Shown here: in pieces, positions 8,796 to 16,024 of the stretch | How the letters are laid out: the number at the start of each line of letters is the position of its first letter | Position numbering within the stretch: the stretch's first letter is position 1 | Assembly (NCBI GenBank): GCA_023415935.1 | Contig: JAEZIX010000016.1 | Coordinates: 1-27,125 of the forward strand | Direction of reading: 5' to 3' | From: Cyanobacteria bacterium OH_CDB_20 | GTDB taxonomy: Bacteria; Cyanobacteriota; Vampirovibrionia; Gastranaerophilales; Gastranaerophilaceae | DNA: 27,125 bases | Notes under the pieces: generated by a model | What the model saw: only the letters and a program-made list of their open reading frames with translations | Told to the model about the DNA's origin: nothing | The model's database searches: none | Made by a program: the position numbers and the translations under genes

Positions 8796-9608
8796 ATGAA
8801 TGATATAAAGCTATATTTTAAACAGACGGCAACATATCAGGTTTCTCGCTTATTTACAAGACAGCTTAGAGATTTTTTTGAGACACTTGGTGACGTTGGC
8901 ATACGGTTAATGCTTGTATGCAAGTCCATTTTATCGCGAGATATCAGGTGGAATCATGTACTCGAACAATCATCAAGATTTGCAGTTGATTCTCTTCCTA
9001 TTACTCTTTCAATCGTTTCTATGACGGTTATAATTGTCGCTGTTCAGATTGCGCCTGAGATGATTAAGCAAGGCGGCAAAGATTATATTGGTATGCTTGT
9101 TGCGCTTGTTGTAGTAAGAGAGTTATGCGCAATAATGACAAGTTTTGCTATTATATCTATGATTGGTTCTTCAATGGCATCAGAAATAGCTACTATGAAA
9201 GTAACCGAACAAATTGATGCACTAAGGGTTTTAAAAGTAGATCCTATTAAATATCTTTTTGTGCCAAGGATAATAGCAGGGTTTATAATGATGCCGTTTA
9301 TTGTTGTTATTGCAGCGTTTGTTGGGATAATAGCAGGGGGCATATTCTCAAGTCTTTCAGCGCCTGAACTCAGCGGACTTTCTTATGTAAGTTCTGTTTG
9401 GTATGGGCTTTCAATGCGTGATATTGGGCTTTGTCTTTTAAAGTCAGCAATTTTCGGTGCTACGATTGCACTTTTTAGCTCCAGTTGTGGATATAATGCT
9501 TCTGGTGGTGCAAAAGGTGTTGGTATAGCAACAACAAAGGCTGTTGTATGGTCTTTTGTTGCAATTGTAATTATAGATTATATTTACGCTTTATTTTTTT
9601 ATTTTTAA
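8796..9608 (+). CDS. mlaE: MlaE-family lipid ABC transporter permease
   Basis: A 270-residue integral membrane permease of the MlaE/YrbE family (TGD1 in plants). It forms the inner-membrane channel of MCE lipid transporters that move phospholipids between inner and outer membrane. After an amphipathic N-terminal region it shows FAVDSLPITLSIVSMTVIIV, then the family core with ELCAIMTSFAIISMIGSSMASEIATMKVTEQIDALRVL; the GS.. and EQIDAL segments are characteristic. PRIIAGFIMMPFIVVIAAF and a GxSxGGAKGVG loop near the C-terminus follow. About five to six membrane segments are visible. It is the first gene of a run with the matching ATPase (12 nt downstream) and the MCE protein. It has no Shine-Dalgarno site. 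Confidence 0.93.
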   Translation: MNDIKLYFKQTATYQVSRLFTRQLRDFFETLGDVGIRLMLVCKSILSRDIRWNHVLEQSSRFAVDSLPITLSIVSMTVIIVAVQIAPEMIKQGGKDYIGMLVALVVVRELCAIMTSFAIISMIGSSMASEIATMKVTEQIDALRVLKVDPIKYLFVPRIIAGFIMMPFIVVIAAFVGIIAGGIFSSLSAPELSGLSYVSSVWYGLSMRDIGLCLLKSAIFGATIALFSSSCGYNASGGAKGVGIATTKAVVWSFVAIVIIDYIYALFFYF

Positions 9609-9620
9609 GAAGGTTTTTTT

Positions 9621-10349
9621 ATGGGTATAAAAGTTGAACATTTAACAAAAGAATTTGACGGAAGAAAAGTTTTAGATGATATTTCATTTGAAGTTAAAAC
9701 AGGTGAAATACTAGCAATAGTTGGTTTTAGTGGATCAGGTAAAAGTACTATTTTAAAACTTATATCAGGTCTTATAACTCAGGATAAAGGAACTATCACA
9801 ACCGATAAAGGCGATGTTGCGATGGTATTTCAATATTCTGCGCTTTTTGATTCCCTTAATGTCTTTGACAATATATCTTTTGCGCTTACTGAGAGAAAAG
9901 AATTCAGAGGCAAATACTCTGAAGATGAAATAGAAAAAATTGTCAGTCATAACCTTGAAACAGTTGGCTTAGAAGGCATTGAAAATAAATTTCCCCATGA
10001 GCTTTCAGGCGGTATGCAAAAAAGAGTAAGTTTTGCGCGCGCGATAGTAACTGAACCCGCTACAATACTTTATGATGAACCTACTGCGGGACTGGATCCT
10101 GTTGCTTCTACAATAATTGAGGATTATATATTAAGGTTAAGAGAAGAAACAAAATCAACAGCTATTATTGTAACGCACCAGCTTTCAACAATCACTCGTT
10201 GTGCCGATAGACTTATTATGCTATACGGGGGTAAAATAGTTTTTGAAGGCACTCCACAAGAGTTGTTAAGCAAGCAGTCACCTTATGCGAAACAGTTTTG
10301 CGAAGCAAGCATTGAAGGCCCTATGAATATAATGACTACTAGTTTTTAA
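9621..10349 (+). CDS. mlaF: MlaF-family lipid ABC transporter ATP-binding protein
   Basis: A 242-residue cytoplasmic ATPase partner of the upstream permease. It has Walker A GFSGSGKST (35-43), Q-loop Q71 in VFQYSALFDSL (typical of MlaF, where most ABC proteins have another sequence), signature LSGGM (128-132), Walker B/D-loop YDEPTAGLDP (151-160) and switch H186. The MlaF-specific LSGGMQKRVSFARAI and EGTPQELL stretches are present. Shine-Dalgarno AAGG lies about 8 nt before ATG. Together with MlaE and the MCE protein it makes the core of a phospholipid transporter. MlaB and MlaC partners are not in this window. Confidence 0.94.
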   Translation: MGIKVEHLTKEFDGRKVLDDISFEVKTGEILAIVGFSGSGKSTILKLISGLITQDKGTITTDKGDVAMVFQYSALFDSLNVFDNISFALTERKEFRGKYSEDEIEKIVSHNLETVGLEGIENKFPHELSGGMQKRVSFARAIVTEPATILYDEPTAGLDPVASTIIEDYILRLREETKSTAIIVTHQLSTITRCADRLIMLYGGKIVFEGTPQELLSKQSPYAKQFCEASIEGPMNIMTTSF

Positions 10350-10412
10350 GAATTTGTTGTAATATAAGTAGAGGAATTATTCAGATTTGAATAAAAAGAA
10401 AAAGGATATTAA

Positions 10413-11780
10413 ATGAGATTTTCATCATCTTTTAAAGTTGGAATATTGACACTAGTCTCGATAATTATATTAGTTTTTACTGTTCTTTGGGTTAAGGGCA
10501 GAACTTTATCGGGTGGAGAAAGATTTTCAGTTGAATTTAAAGACATAAACGGTATGAGAGCAGGATCAGGCGTTCAAATGATGGGTGTAAGAATCGGTCA
10601 AGTCGAAGAGTTGCTTCCTAAAATCAGCGCTACAGATAGCGGTGTTATTGTTAAATTTGTTATCACTGAACCTAATATAAAAATCCCTACGGCGTCTACT
10701 ATTTCAATTCAGCAATCAGGTTTAATAGGGGAACAATTTTTAGAAATTACCCCTCCTCAAATAAAGACTATTTATATTCCGATTAATGATAAATCAATGG
10801 TTTTACACGTTGACGATAAAGTTCAAATGAAACTTAGCAGAAAACATTACGATGTTGGTCTTATCAAAAAGATTGAAATTATTGAAGCATCTACGCTTCC
10901 TCTTACATTGAAACAAAATTTAAAGACTAAATTAGTTTATAAGATAGGTTATGTAATTGATATGCCTGGCTTGATTCTTCCTGATACTTTAAATGGAAGA
11001 ATAGTTATGGACAGCAGAAATGAAAAACTAAGACTTGTTCCGGAAGGAAATATTGAAATTCCATACCCTCAAACGGACTCTAAGTATACAATAGTTGAAC
11101 CTATGAGAATATCAGACTTTATGCAGTTGCAGTATCGTTCTGCTGAGTCATTGGCAGAAACAAATGAAAGAATTTCTTTACTTCTTTCTGATGATGTTAT
11201 TGATGATCTAAAACTTACTGCCGCAAATGTAAAAGTCTTAACAGAAAATGCAAATACTACATTTGAAAAAGCTCAGGTATTAATTGATTCATCAAAAGAA
11301 GACTTAAATATAATTGTTGCTAACGCAGATGTTCTGAATACAAAAGTTAATAAACTTGTTGATAACGTTAATGATATTGTTGGCGATAAAGACCTTGTTA
11401 AAAATATCGCAAAAACAACAGCATCAGTTAATGAGCTTTCAAATAACCTTAATAAAATTATTGTTGATCCTCAGACAAAAACAACTATCAGTAATCTTCA
11501 GGTTACAGCTAAAAACGTTGCAGAAATCTCAACTTATATCAATGATATGAGTAAAGATACACAACTCAAACGCAGTATTAATGATACTGTTTGTAAGTTA
11601 AATTCTTCTTTAGACAAGCTAAATACAACGTTAGATACTGTAAATTACGCTACTTCTTCTCAAGAAGATAGAGAACAAATCAAGGCTACTTTAAATGATG
11701 TCAGTGTTACTTCTTCTAATCTCAAGAAGTTCTCTGAAAGGCTAAATAAACGTTTCCTACTATTTAGGTTAATGTTCTAG
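10413..11780 (+). CDS. mlaD: MCE-domain lipid transport protein (MlaD-like, long form)
   Basis: A 455-residue protein with one N-terminal membrane anchor (about 9-27, KVGILTLVSIIILVF) and one MCE domain (about 37-115; SGVQMMGVRIGQVEEL and GLIGEQFLEITPP are typical). After it come a beta-rich stretch to about 230 and a long Asn/Thr/Leu-rich helical region (about 240-440) expected to form coiled coils. E. coli MlaD is about 180 residues, so this is the long architecture seen in Cyanobacteria and chloroplast TGD2-like proteins. It is expected to form a hexameric ring, with a helical tube or bundle crossing the periplasm and carrying lipid. AAAGGA lies about 9 nt before the start. It follows mlaF by 63 nt and precedes lpxK by 11 nt. 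The gene symbol is by role, not strict orthology. Confidence 0.88.
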   Translation: MRFSSSFKVGILTLVSIIILVFTVLWVKGRTLSGGERFSVEFKDINGMRAGSGVQMMGVRIGQVEELLPKISATDSGVIVKFVITEPNIKIPTASTISIQQSGLIGEQFLEITPPQIKTIYIPINDKSMVLHVDDKVQMKLSRKHYDVGLIKKIEIIEASTLPLTLKQNLKTKLVYKIGYVIDMPGLILPDTLNGRIVMDSRNEKLRLVPEGNIEIPYPQTDSKYTIVEPMRISDFMQLQYRSAESLAETNERISLLLSDDVIDDLKLTAANVKVLTENANTTFEKAQVLIDSSKEDLNIIVANADVLNTKVNKLVDNVNDIVGDKDLVKNIAKTTASVNELSNNLNKIIVDPQTKTTISNLQVTAKNVAEISTYINDMSKDTQLKRSINDTVCKLNSSLDKLNTTLDTVNYATSSQEDREQIKATLNDVSVTSSNLKKFSERLNKRFLLFRLMF

Positions 11781-11791
11781 GTTGATAAAAA

Positions 11792-12862
11792 ATGAAACTT
11801 TTCATTTCAAAACTTCATTATAAAAATGTAAATAATTTGGACTTTTTTGAGAAATTTTCTCTCAAAGTCCTTTTATTCTTTTCTTTTTTCTACAATTTTG
11901 TTGTTAGAATAAGAAATCTTCTTTATGATTTTAGAATAATAAAGGCTTATAATTCTGGTGTTTACACTGTTTCTATAGGTAATATCACAACCGGAGGAGT
12001 GGGTAAAACTCCTGTTTGTGCTGAGTTTGCAAATTATTTTGCTGCAAAAGGTAAAAGGGTTGCAATTTTATCAAGAGGCTATGGCGGTTTGCTTGATAAT
12101 AAAATTCCTAATGTAATTTCAAATGGTGAACAAGTATTTTATGACTCTGATATGGCTGGAGATGAACCATATTGGCTTGCAAACAGTTGTTGCGCAAGTT
12201 CTGTAATTACCTGTGCCAGTAGGGTCAAAGCTGCAAAACTTGCAGTTAGCGAGCTTGGAGCTCAGGTCTTACTCCTTGATGACGGCTTTCAGCATAGAAA
12301 ACTCAGAAGAAACCTTAATATTGTTCTTGTTGATGCTAAAAATAAATTTGGAAATGGTATGGTTCTTCCTGCCGGACCTTTAAGAGAAGATTTGATAAAT
12401 ATAAAACGTGCCGACAAGGTTGTCGTTGTGAATAAAAGTTTTGATGATCAAGAAGCTGTTTGTTTTTGTAGAGAGCTCGAAAAAGACTATTCGAAGAAGG
12501 TCTATTTGTGCAACTTACAACCTGATAGGGCATATAATATAATCAACAACGCTCCGCTTGAAAAAGGAGCAAGGGTCATTGCATTTTCTGCAATAGGTCA
12601 GCCCAAAGGGTTTTATGATTTCCTTAAAAATGATTATGAACTTGCTGTTACCGTTGATTTTGAGGATCATTATTCCTATTCGGAAGACAGCCTTAGAGAT
12701 TTATTGAAAGTCGCTGCTGAAGAAAATATTGAAAAACTAATCACTACCGAAAAAGATGCGGTTAAAATGAAAAATATTTTATTAAAAATGAAGCCTGATA
12801 TTAGTATTTATGCGCTAAAACTTAAAGCAAGCATTGATATAGAGGAAATTTGTAATGCCTAA
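11792..12862 (+). CDS. lpxK: Tetraacyldisaccharide 4'-kinase LpxK
   Basis: A 356-residue lipid A kinase. It phosphorylates the 4' position of tetraacyldisaccharide-1-phosphate to give lipid IVA at the cytoplasmic face of the inner membrane. An N-terminal hydrophobic helix (about 25-40, rich in Phe) provides the membrane anchor. Then come the atypical P-loop GNITTGGVGKTP (63-74), AILSRGYGG (91-99) and the catalytic DDGFQH (163-168) followed by RKLRRNLNIVLVDA. PAGPLRE and the TEKDAVKM motif lie in the C-terminal half. This shows that the organism makes lipid A and so has an LPS-type outer membrane. The last 8 nt overlap the next start, indicating an operon with the heptosyltransferase. Confidence 0.95.
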   Translation: MKLFISKLHYKNVNNLDFFEKFSLKVLLFFSFFYNFVVRIRNLLYDFRIIKAYNSGVYTVSIGNITTGGVGKTPVCAEFANYFAAKGKRVAILSRGYGGLLDNKIPNVISNGEQVFYDSDMAGDEPYWLANSCCASSVITCASRVKAAKLAVSELGAQVLLLDDGFQHRKLRRNLNIVLVDAKNKFGNGMVLPAGPLREDLINIKRADKVVVVNKSFDDQEAVCFCRELEKDYSKKVYLCNLQPDRAYNIINNAPLEKGARVIAFSAIGQPKGFYDFLKNDYELAVTVDFEDHYSYSEDSLRDLLKVAAEENIEKLITTEKDAVKMKNILLKMKPDISIYALKLKASIDIEEICNA

Positions 12863-13898
12863 GAAGATTCTTGTTTTAAGATATAGATTTATTGGGGATA
12901 CTCTTTTAACCGTGCCTTTTTTGAGGAATTTAAGAGCAGCAAATCCTGACTCGCAAATAGATATGGTAGTTGCGCCAAAATCAGGAGAAGTCATCGAATG
13001 CTGCCCTTATGTTGATAATTTTATCTATTTTGATACAACTCGTAAGCACAAGTATGAGAATATCGATGAGAAAAGAAAATCATTTTGGAGTTATGTAAAA
13101 CTTTTTAGAGAACAAAAATATGATAAGGCGTATGTTTTGAAAAGGTCTTTATCAAGCGCATTGCTTGTCTCTTTGGCTGGTATAAAAGAGAGAATAGGTT
13201 TTGATACTGAAGGAAGAGGCTTTTTGCTTACAAAACGAGTAAAATATGACCAATCAAAGCATGAAGTTGAATGTTTTCTTGATGTTTTAAGAGCTGACGG
13301 GGTAGAAGTAAAAGATAATTATCTTGAAAACTGGGTTTCAGAAGAAGCCGCAGTAAAAGTTGATTCCCTTTTAGAGCTTTCTTGCCTGAATGATTCGACT
13401 AAAAAAGTCATCGTTCACGCAACAGCAACAAATGACGGTAAGCTCTGGCCAAAAGAATATTTTGCTAAAGTTATTGAGTATCTTTCAAATGTAAAAGATG
13501 CCCAGGTTTTGTATATTGGAACTGATTTTGACAAAAAATATTATGATGAAATTGAAAAATTAATTCAAAGTGAACTTAAAATAAAACCGTTGAATTTTTG
13601 CGGTCAGTTAAGTCTTCAAGAGAGCCTTGCTCTCATTGAAAAATCTGATTTACTTGTTGGAAATGACTCTGGTAATTTGCATATGGCTTCATCAGTCGGA
13701 ACAAAAGTTATAGGAATATATGGTCCTATGCCTTTTGAAAAGTGGTATGCTCTTGGCGAAGGTAATATTCTTTTGAGATCAAACTTGCCTTGTATGCCTT
13801 GTGGGCTAAAGAAACCATGTTCACTTGATAAAACGTGTCTAAAAGATATTTCTCCTGAAATTGTAATGAAAAGTATAGACGAGATTTTAGTCCCTTGA
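12855..13898 (+). CDS. GT9 heptosyltransferase (LPS core, WaaF/RfaF-like)
   Basis: A 347-residue GT-B enzyme of family GT9, which transfers heptose from ADP-heptose to the LPS inner core. N-terminal KILVLRYRFIGDTLLTVPFLRNLR is the typical acceptor-side start. The C-terminal half has IVHATATNDGKLWP, FCGQLSLQESLALIEKSDLLVGNDSGNLHMA (nucleotide-sugar site, D271) and GIYGPM. Then comes a cysteine cluster C313, C316, C322 and C328 (CMPCGLKKPC and nearby), as in the WaaF/heptosyltransferase II branch. It overlaps lpxK by 8 nt, so lipid A and core synthesis are coupled. Which heptose position it fills is not certain. The ispH promoter begins with the last codon of this gene. Confidence 0.9.
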   Translation: MPKKILVLRYRFIGDTLLTVPFLRNLRAANPDSQIDMVVAPKSGEVIECCPYVDNFIYFDTTRKHKYENIDEKRKSFWSYVKLFREQKYDKAYVLKRSLSSALLVSLAGIKERIGFDTEGRGFLLTKRVKYDQSKHEVECFLDVLRADGVEVKDNYLENWVSEEAAVKVDSLLELSCLNDSTKKVIVHATATNDGKLWPKEYFAKVIEYLSNVKDAQVLYIGTDFDKKYYDEIEKLIQSELKIKPLNFCGQLSLQESLALIEKSDLLVGNDSGNLHMASSVGTKVIGIYGPMPFEKWYALGEGNILLRSNLPCMPCGLKKPCSLDKTCLKDISPEIVMKSIDEILVP

Positions 13899-13923
13899 AA
13901 TAGAAATTCCTTCATGTTATAAA
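13895..13923 (+). promoter_or_regulatory. Extended -10 promoter of ispH-rps1
   Basis: TTGAAA at 13895-13900, a 17-nt spacer, and TATAAA at 13918-13923 preceded by TGT (extended -10, TGnTATAAA). This is one of the best promoters in the window. It predicts a start of transcription near 13930 and a leader of about 36 nt before ATG 13966. Confidence 0.65.
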
Positions 13924-13965
13924 GTTAATACTGTGAGGCGAAAGCTTTGCTAGTTCAACGAATGG

Positions 13966-14847
13966 ATGTATCTAAAACTGACGGATAATAATATTAAATT
14001 AGCTAAACATGCAGGTTTTTGTTACGGTGTTAAACGCGCCGTTGAAACAACGAAAAAATTGAAAGCTGAAAACCCTGATAAAAAGATTTGGGTTTTAGGT
14101 GAGCTTATTCATAATTCTCATGTTATTAAAGAGCTTGAAAAACTTGGGATTATTACCGTTGACAAACTTCCTGAGGGTGAAACCGGAATTTGTATTATAA
14201 GAAGCCATGGTGCAACTCCTGAAATTATTGAAGACGCACAGGCAAAAGGCTTTGAAATAGTCGATTTGACTTGTCCCGATGTCAAGAAAGTTCAGCAAAA
14301 GGCTATTGAACTTGCAAAAGATGATTATCTTCTTATTGTGCTTGGTAAACCTGAACATCCAGAAGTGCTTGCCATAAAAGCAAATGCACAAAGATTCAGT
14401 GATAATGTTTATATTGTTCCAGATATAAATACAATAAAAATAATAGAAGAAAAAATTAAAGAACATAAAAGAATAGGCGTGGTTGTTCAAACAACGCAAC
14501 GTATTCAACTGCTTCAAGAGGTAGTTGATTATTTGACACCTCTTGCAAAAGAACTCAAGGTTTTTAATACTATATGCGCTTCAACTACATTTAGACAAAA
14601 TGAAGCGACTGAACTTGCAAAAGAATCTGATTTAGTAGTGGTTGTTGGAAGTAAGAAGTCTGCAAACACAACTCATTTAGCTGAAATCTTGAAAAATATT
14701 ACAAATACAATTCACATAGAAAATGATGTGGAGCTCGAATTTTATAACGATATGCTTGAAAAAGCTAAAAGCATAAGCGTTACGGCAGGAGCTTCAACAC
14801 CAGATGATATTATTCAAAAAGTTATGACAAAAATAAGCAAATATTAG
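13966..14847 (+). CDS. ispH: 4-hydroxy-3-methylbut-2-enyl diphosphate reductase IspH
   Basis: A 293-residue iron-sulphur enzyme catalysing the last step of the MEP isoprenoid pathway, HMBPP to IPP and DMAPP. The three cluster cysteines are C19 (HAGFCYGVKRAV), C103 (LTCPDVKKVQ) and C204 (NTICASTTFRQ). Substrate-binding residues are in place: H49 in IHNSHVI, H81 in RSHGA, H131 and E133 in PEHPEV, and T176/T177 in QTTQ. The length matches the stand-alone enzyme, without the S1 extension seen in some Firmicutes; however, an S1-domain protein is encoded 19 nt downstream, which echoes that link. ATG 13966 is used; another ATG at 13962 is out of frame. The presence of IspH shows isoprenoids are made by the non-mevalonate route. 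Confidence 0.96.
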   Translation: MYLKLTDNNIKLAKHAGFCYGVKRAVETTKKLKAENPDKKIWVLGELIHNSHVIKELEKLGIITVDKLPEGETGICIIRSHGATPEIIEDAQAKGFEIVDLTCPDVKKVQQKAIELAKDDYLLIVLGKPEHPEVLAIKANAQRFSDNVYIVPDINTIKIIEEKIKEHKRIGVVVQTTQRIQLLQEVVDYLTPLAKELKVFNTICASTTFRQNEATELAKESDLVVVVGSKKSANTTHLAEILKNITNTIHIENDVELEFYNDMLEKAKSISVTAGASTPDDIIQKVMTKISKY

Positions 14848-14866
14848 CGAAAGGAAATTATAAAAA

Positions 14867-15949
14867 ATGACAAACACAACTCAGACTGACGATTTCGTCA
14901 AATTGCTTGAAGAAAGCTACAATTACAAATTCTCAGTAACAGACCTTGTTAAAGGTATTGTTATGAAAAAAGACAAAGATGGTTATCTTGTTGATATCGG
15001 CGCTAAAAGAGAAGCTTTTTTGCCAAATAGAGAAGTTTCTAACAGTCAAGATACTGATATGGACAGCATCTTGAAAGTTGGCGACGTTAAAGAATTTTAC
15101 GTTCTTAGAGAAGAATCAGATGATGAAGATACTCAAATCGTTCTTTCTCTTAAGAAATTATCTTGTGCAAAAGCTTGGCAAACACTTCAAAATTCTAAAA
15201 TTGATAACGACACAGTTACAGCAAAAGTTGTTTCTCTTGTTAGAGGCGGCGTAATTGTTGAAGTTGAAGACTTAAGAGGTTTCATCCCTGCAAGTCAACT
15301 TAGAACAGGAAGCCCTTTTGATGGTTTAATCGGTCAAGATATCGAAGTTAAAGTTTTAGAAGCAGATGCTAAGAGAAATAAATTAATCCTATCTCAAAGA
15401 CAAGCTATCGCTGAACAAAGAGAGCAAGTTGTTGATGAAATTATCTCTAACCTTGAAATAGATTCAGTAGTTAAAGGTGAAGTTGTTAGAATCGCTGACT
15501 TCGGAGCATTCATTGATATCAACGGTATTGACGGTCTTCTTCCTATTTCTGAAATTTCTTGGCAAAGAATTAAACATCCTTCAGATATTATTGCTTTAGG
15601 TCAAAAAATTGAAGTTAAAATCTTAAAAATCGATACAGATCTAAAACGTATCTCTTTAAGTTTAAAGAGAATGGGCGAAAATCCTTGGGAAGAAATTGAA
15701 AACAAATTCGAAGAAGGTCAAATTATTAAAGGAACTGTTAATAAAGTAACTTCGTTCGGTGCTTTCATTAACATATTCCCTGGAGTTGAAGCTCTTCTTC
15801 CTTCTTCAGAAATGAACCCTCAAAATACAAATCCATTCAGCATTTATAATATTGGTGATGAAGTTGAAGTTTTAATCAAGAAATTCACTCCGCAAGAGCA
15901 CAGAATTGCGCTTAGCGTTAAAGATATGAATAACGCTTCAGCAGAATAA
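14867..15949 (+). CDS. rpsA: Ribosomal protein S1 homologue with four S1 domains
   Basis: A 360-residue RNA-binding protein with four S1 (OB-fold) repeats at about 22-93, 109-180, 198-269 and 284-355. The third, with VVRIADFGAFIDINGIDGLLPISE followed by ISLSLKR, and the fourth, GTVNKVTSFGAFIN, match the canonical S1 pattern best. The first two are more divergent, as expected for the ribosome-binding domains of S1. E. coli S1 has six domains and cyanobacterial S1 about three, so this is a short form. It is expected to bind mRNA on the 30S subunit and help initiation. AAAGGA lies 9-10 nt before ATG. It forms an operon with ispH, 19 nt upstream, and ends at a strong hairpin terminator. Confidence 0.88.
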   Translation: MTNTTQTDDFVKLLEESYNYKFSVTDLVKGIVMKKDKDGYLVDIGAKREAFLPNREVSNSQDTDMDSILKVGDVKEFYVLREESDDEDTQIVLSLKKLSCAKAWQTLQNSKIDNDTVTAKVVSLVRGGVIVEVEDLRGFIPASQLRTGSPFDGLIGQDIEVKVLEADAKRNKLILSQRQAIAEQREQVVDEIISNLEIDSVVKGEVVRIADFGAFIDINGIDGLLPISEISWQRIKHPSDIIALGQKIEVKILKIDTDLKRISLSLKRMGENPWEEIENKFEEGQIIKGTVNKVTSFGAFINIFPGVEALLPSSEMNPQNTNPFSIYNIGDEVEVLIKKFTPQEHRIALSVKDMNNASAE

Positions 15950-15970
15950 TTCTTATTGTTAAAAAAACTC

Positions 15971-16002
15971 AAAAGCAGGTTTTATAATAAACCTGCTTTT
16001 TT
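15971..16002. terminator. Bidirectional intrinsic terminator between rps1 and the pseudopilin-S74 gene
   Basis: A perfect 12-bp stem, AAAAGCAGGTTT (15971-15982) with AAACCTGCTTTT (15989-16000), and a six-base loop, followed by T residues on plus. On minus the stem is followed by TTTT, GAG and a second T-run, so it can also end the minus-strand gene whose stop is at 16025. Confidence 0.85.
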
Positions 16003-16024
16003 AGTTGTTTTACAATCATCAATC

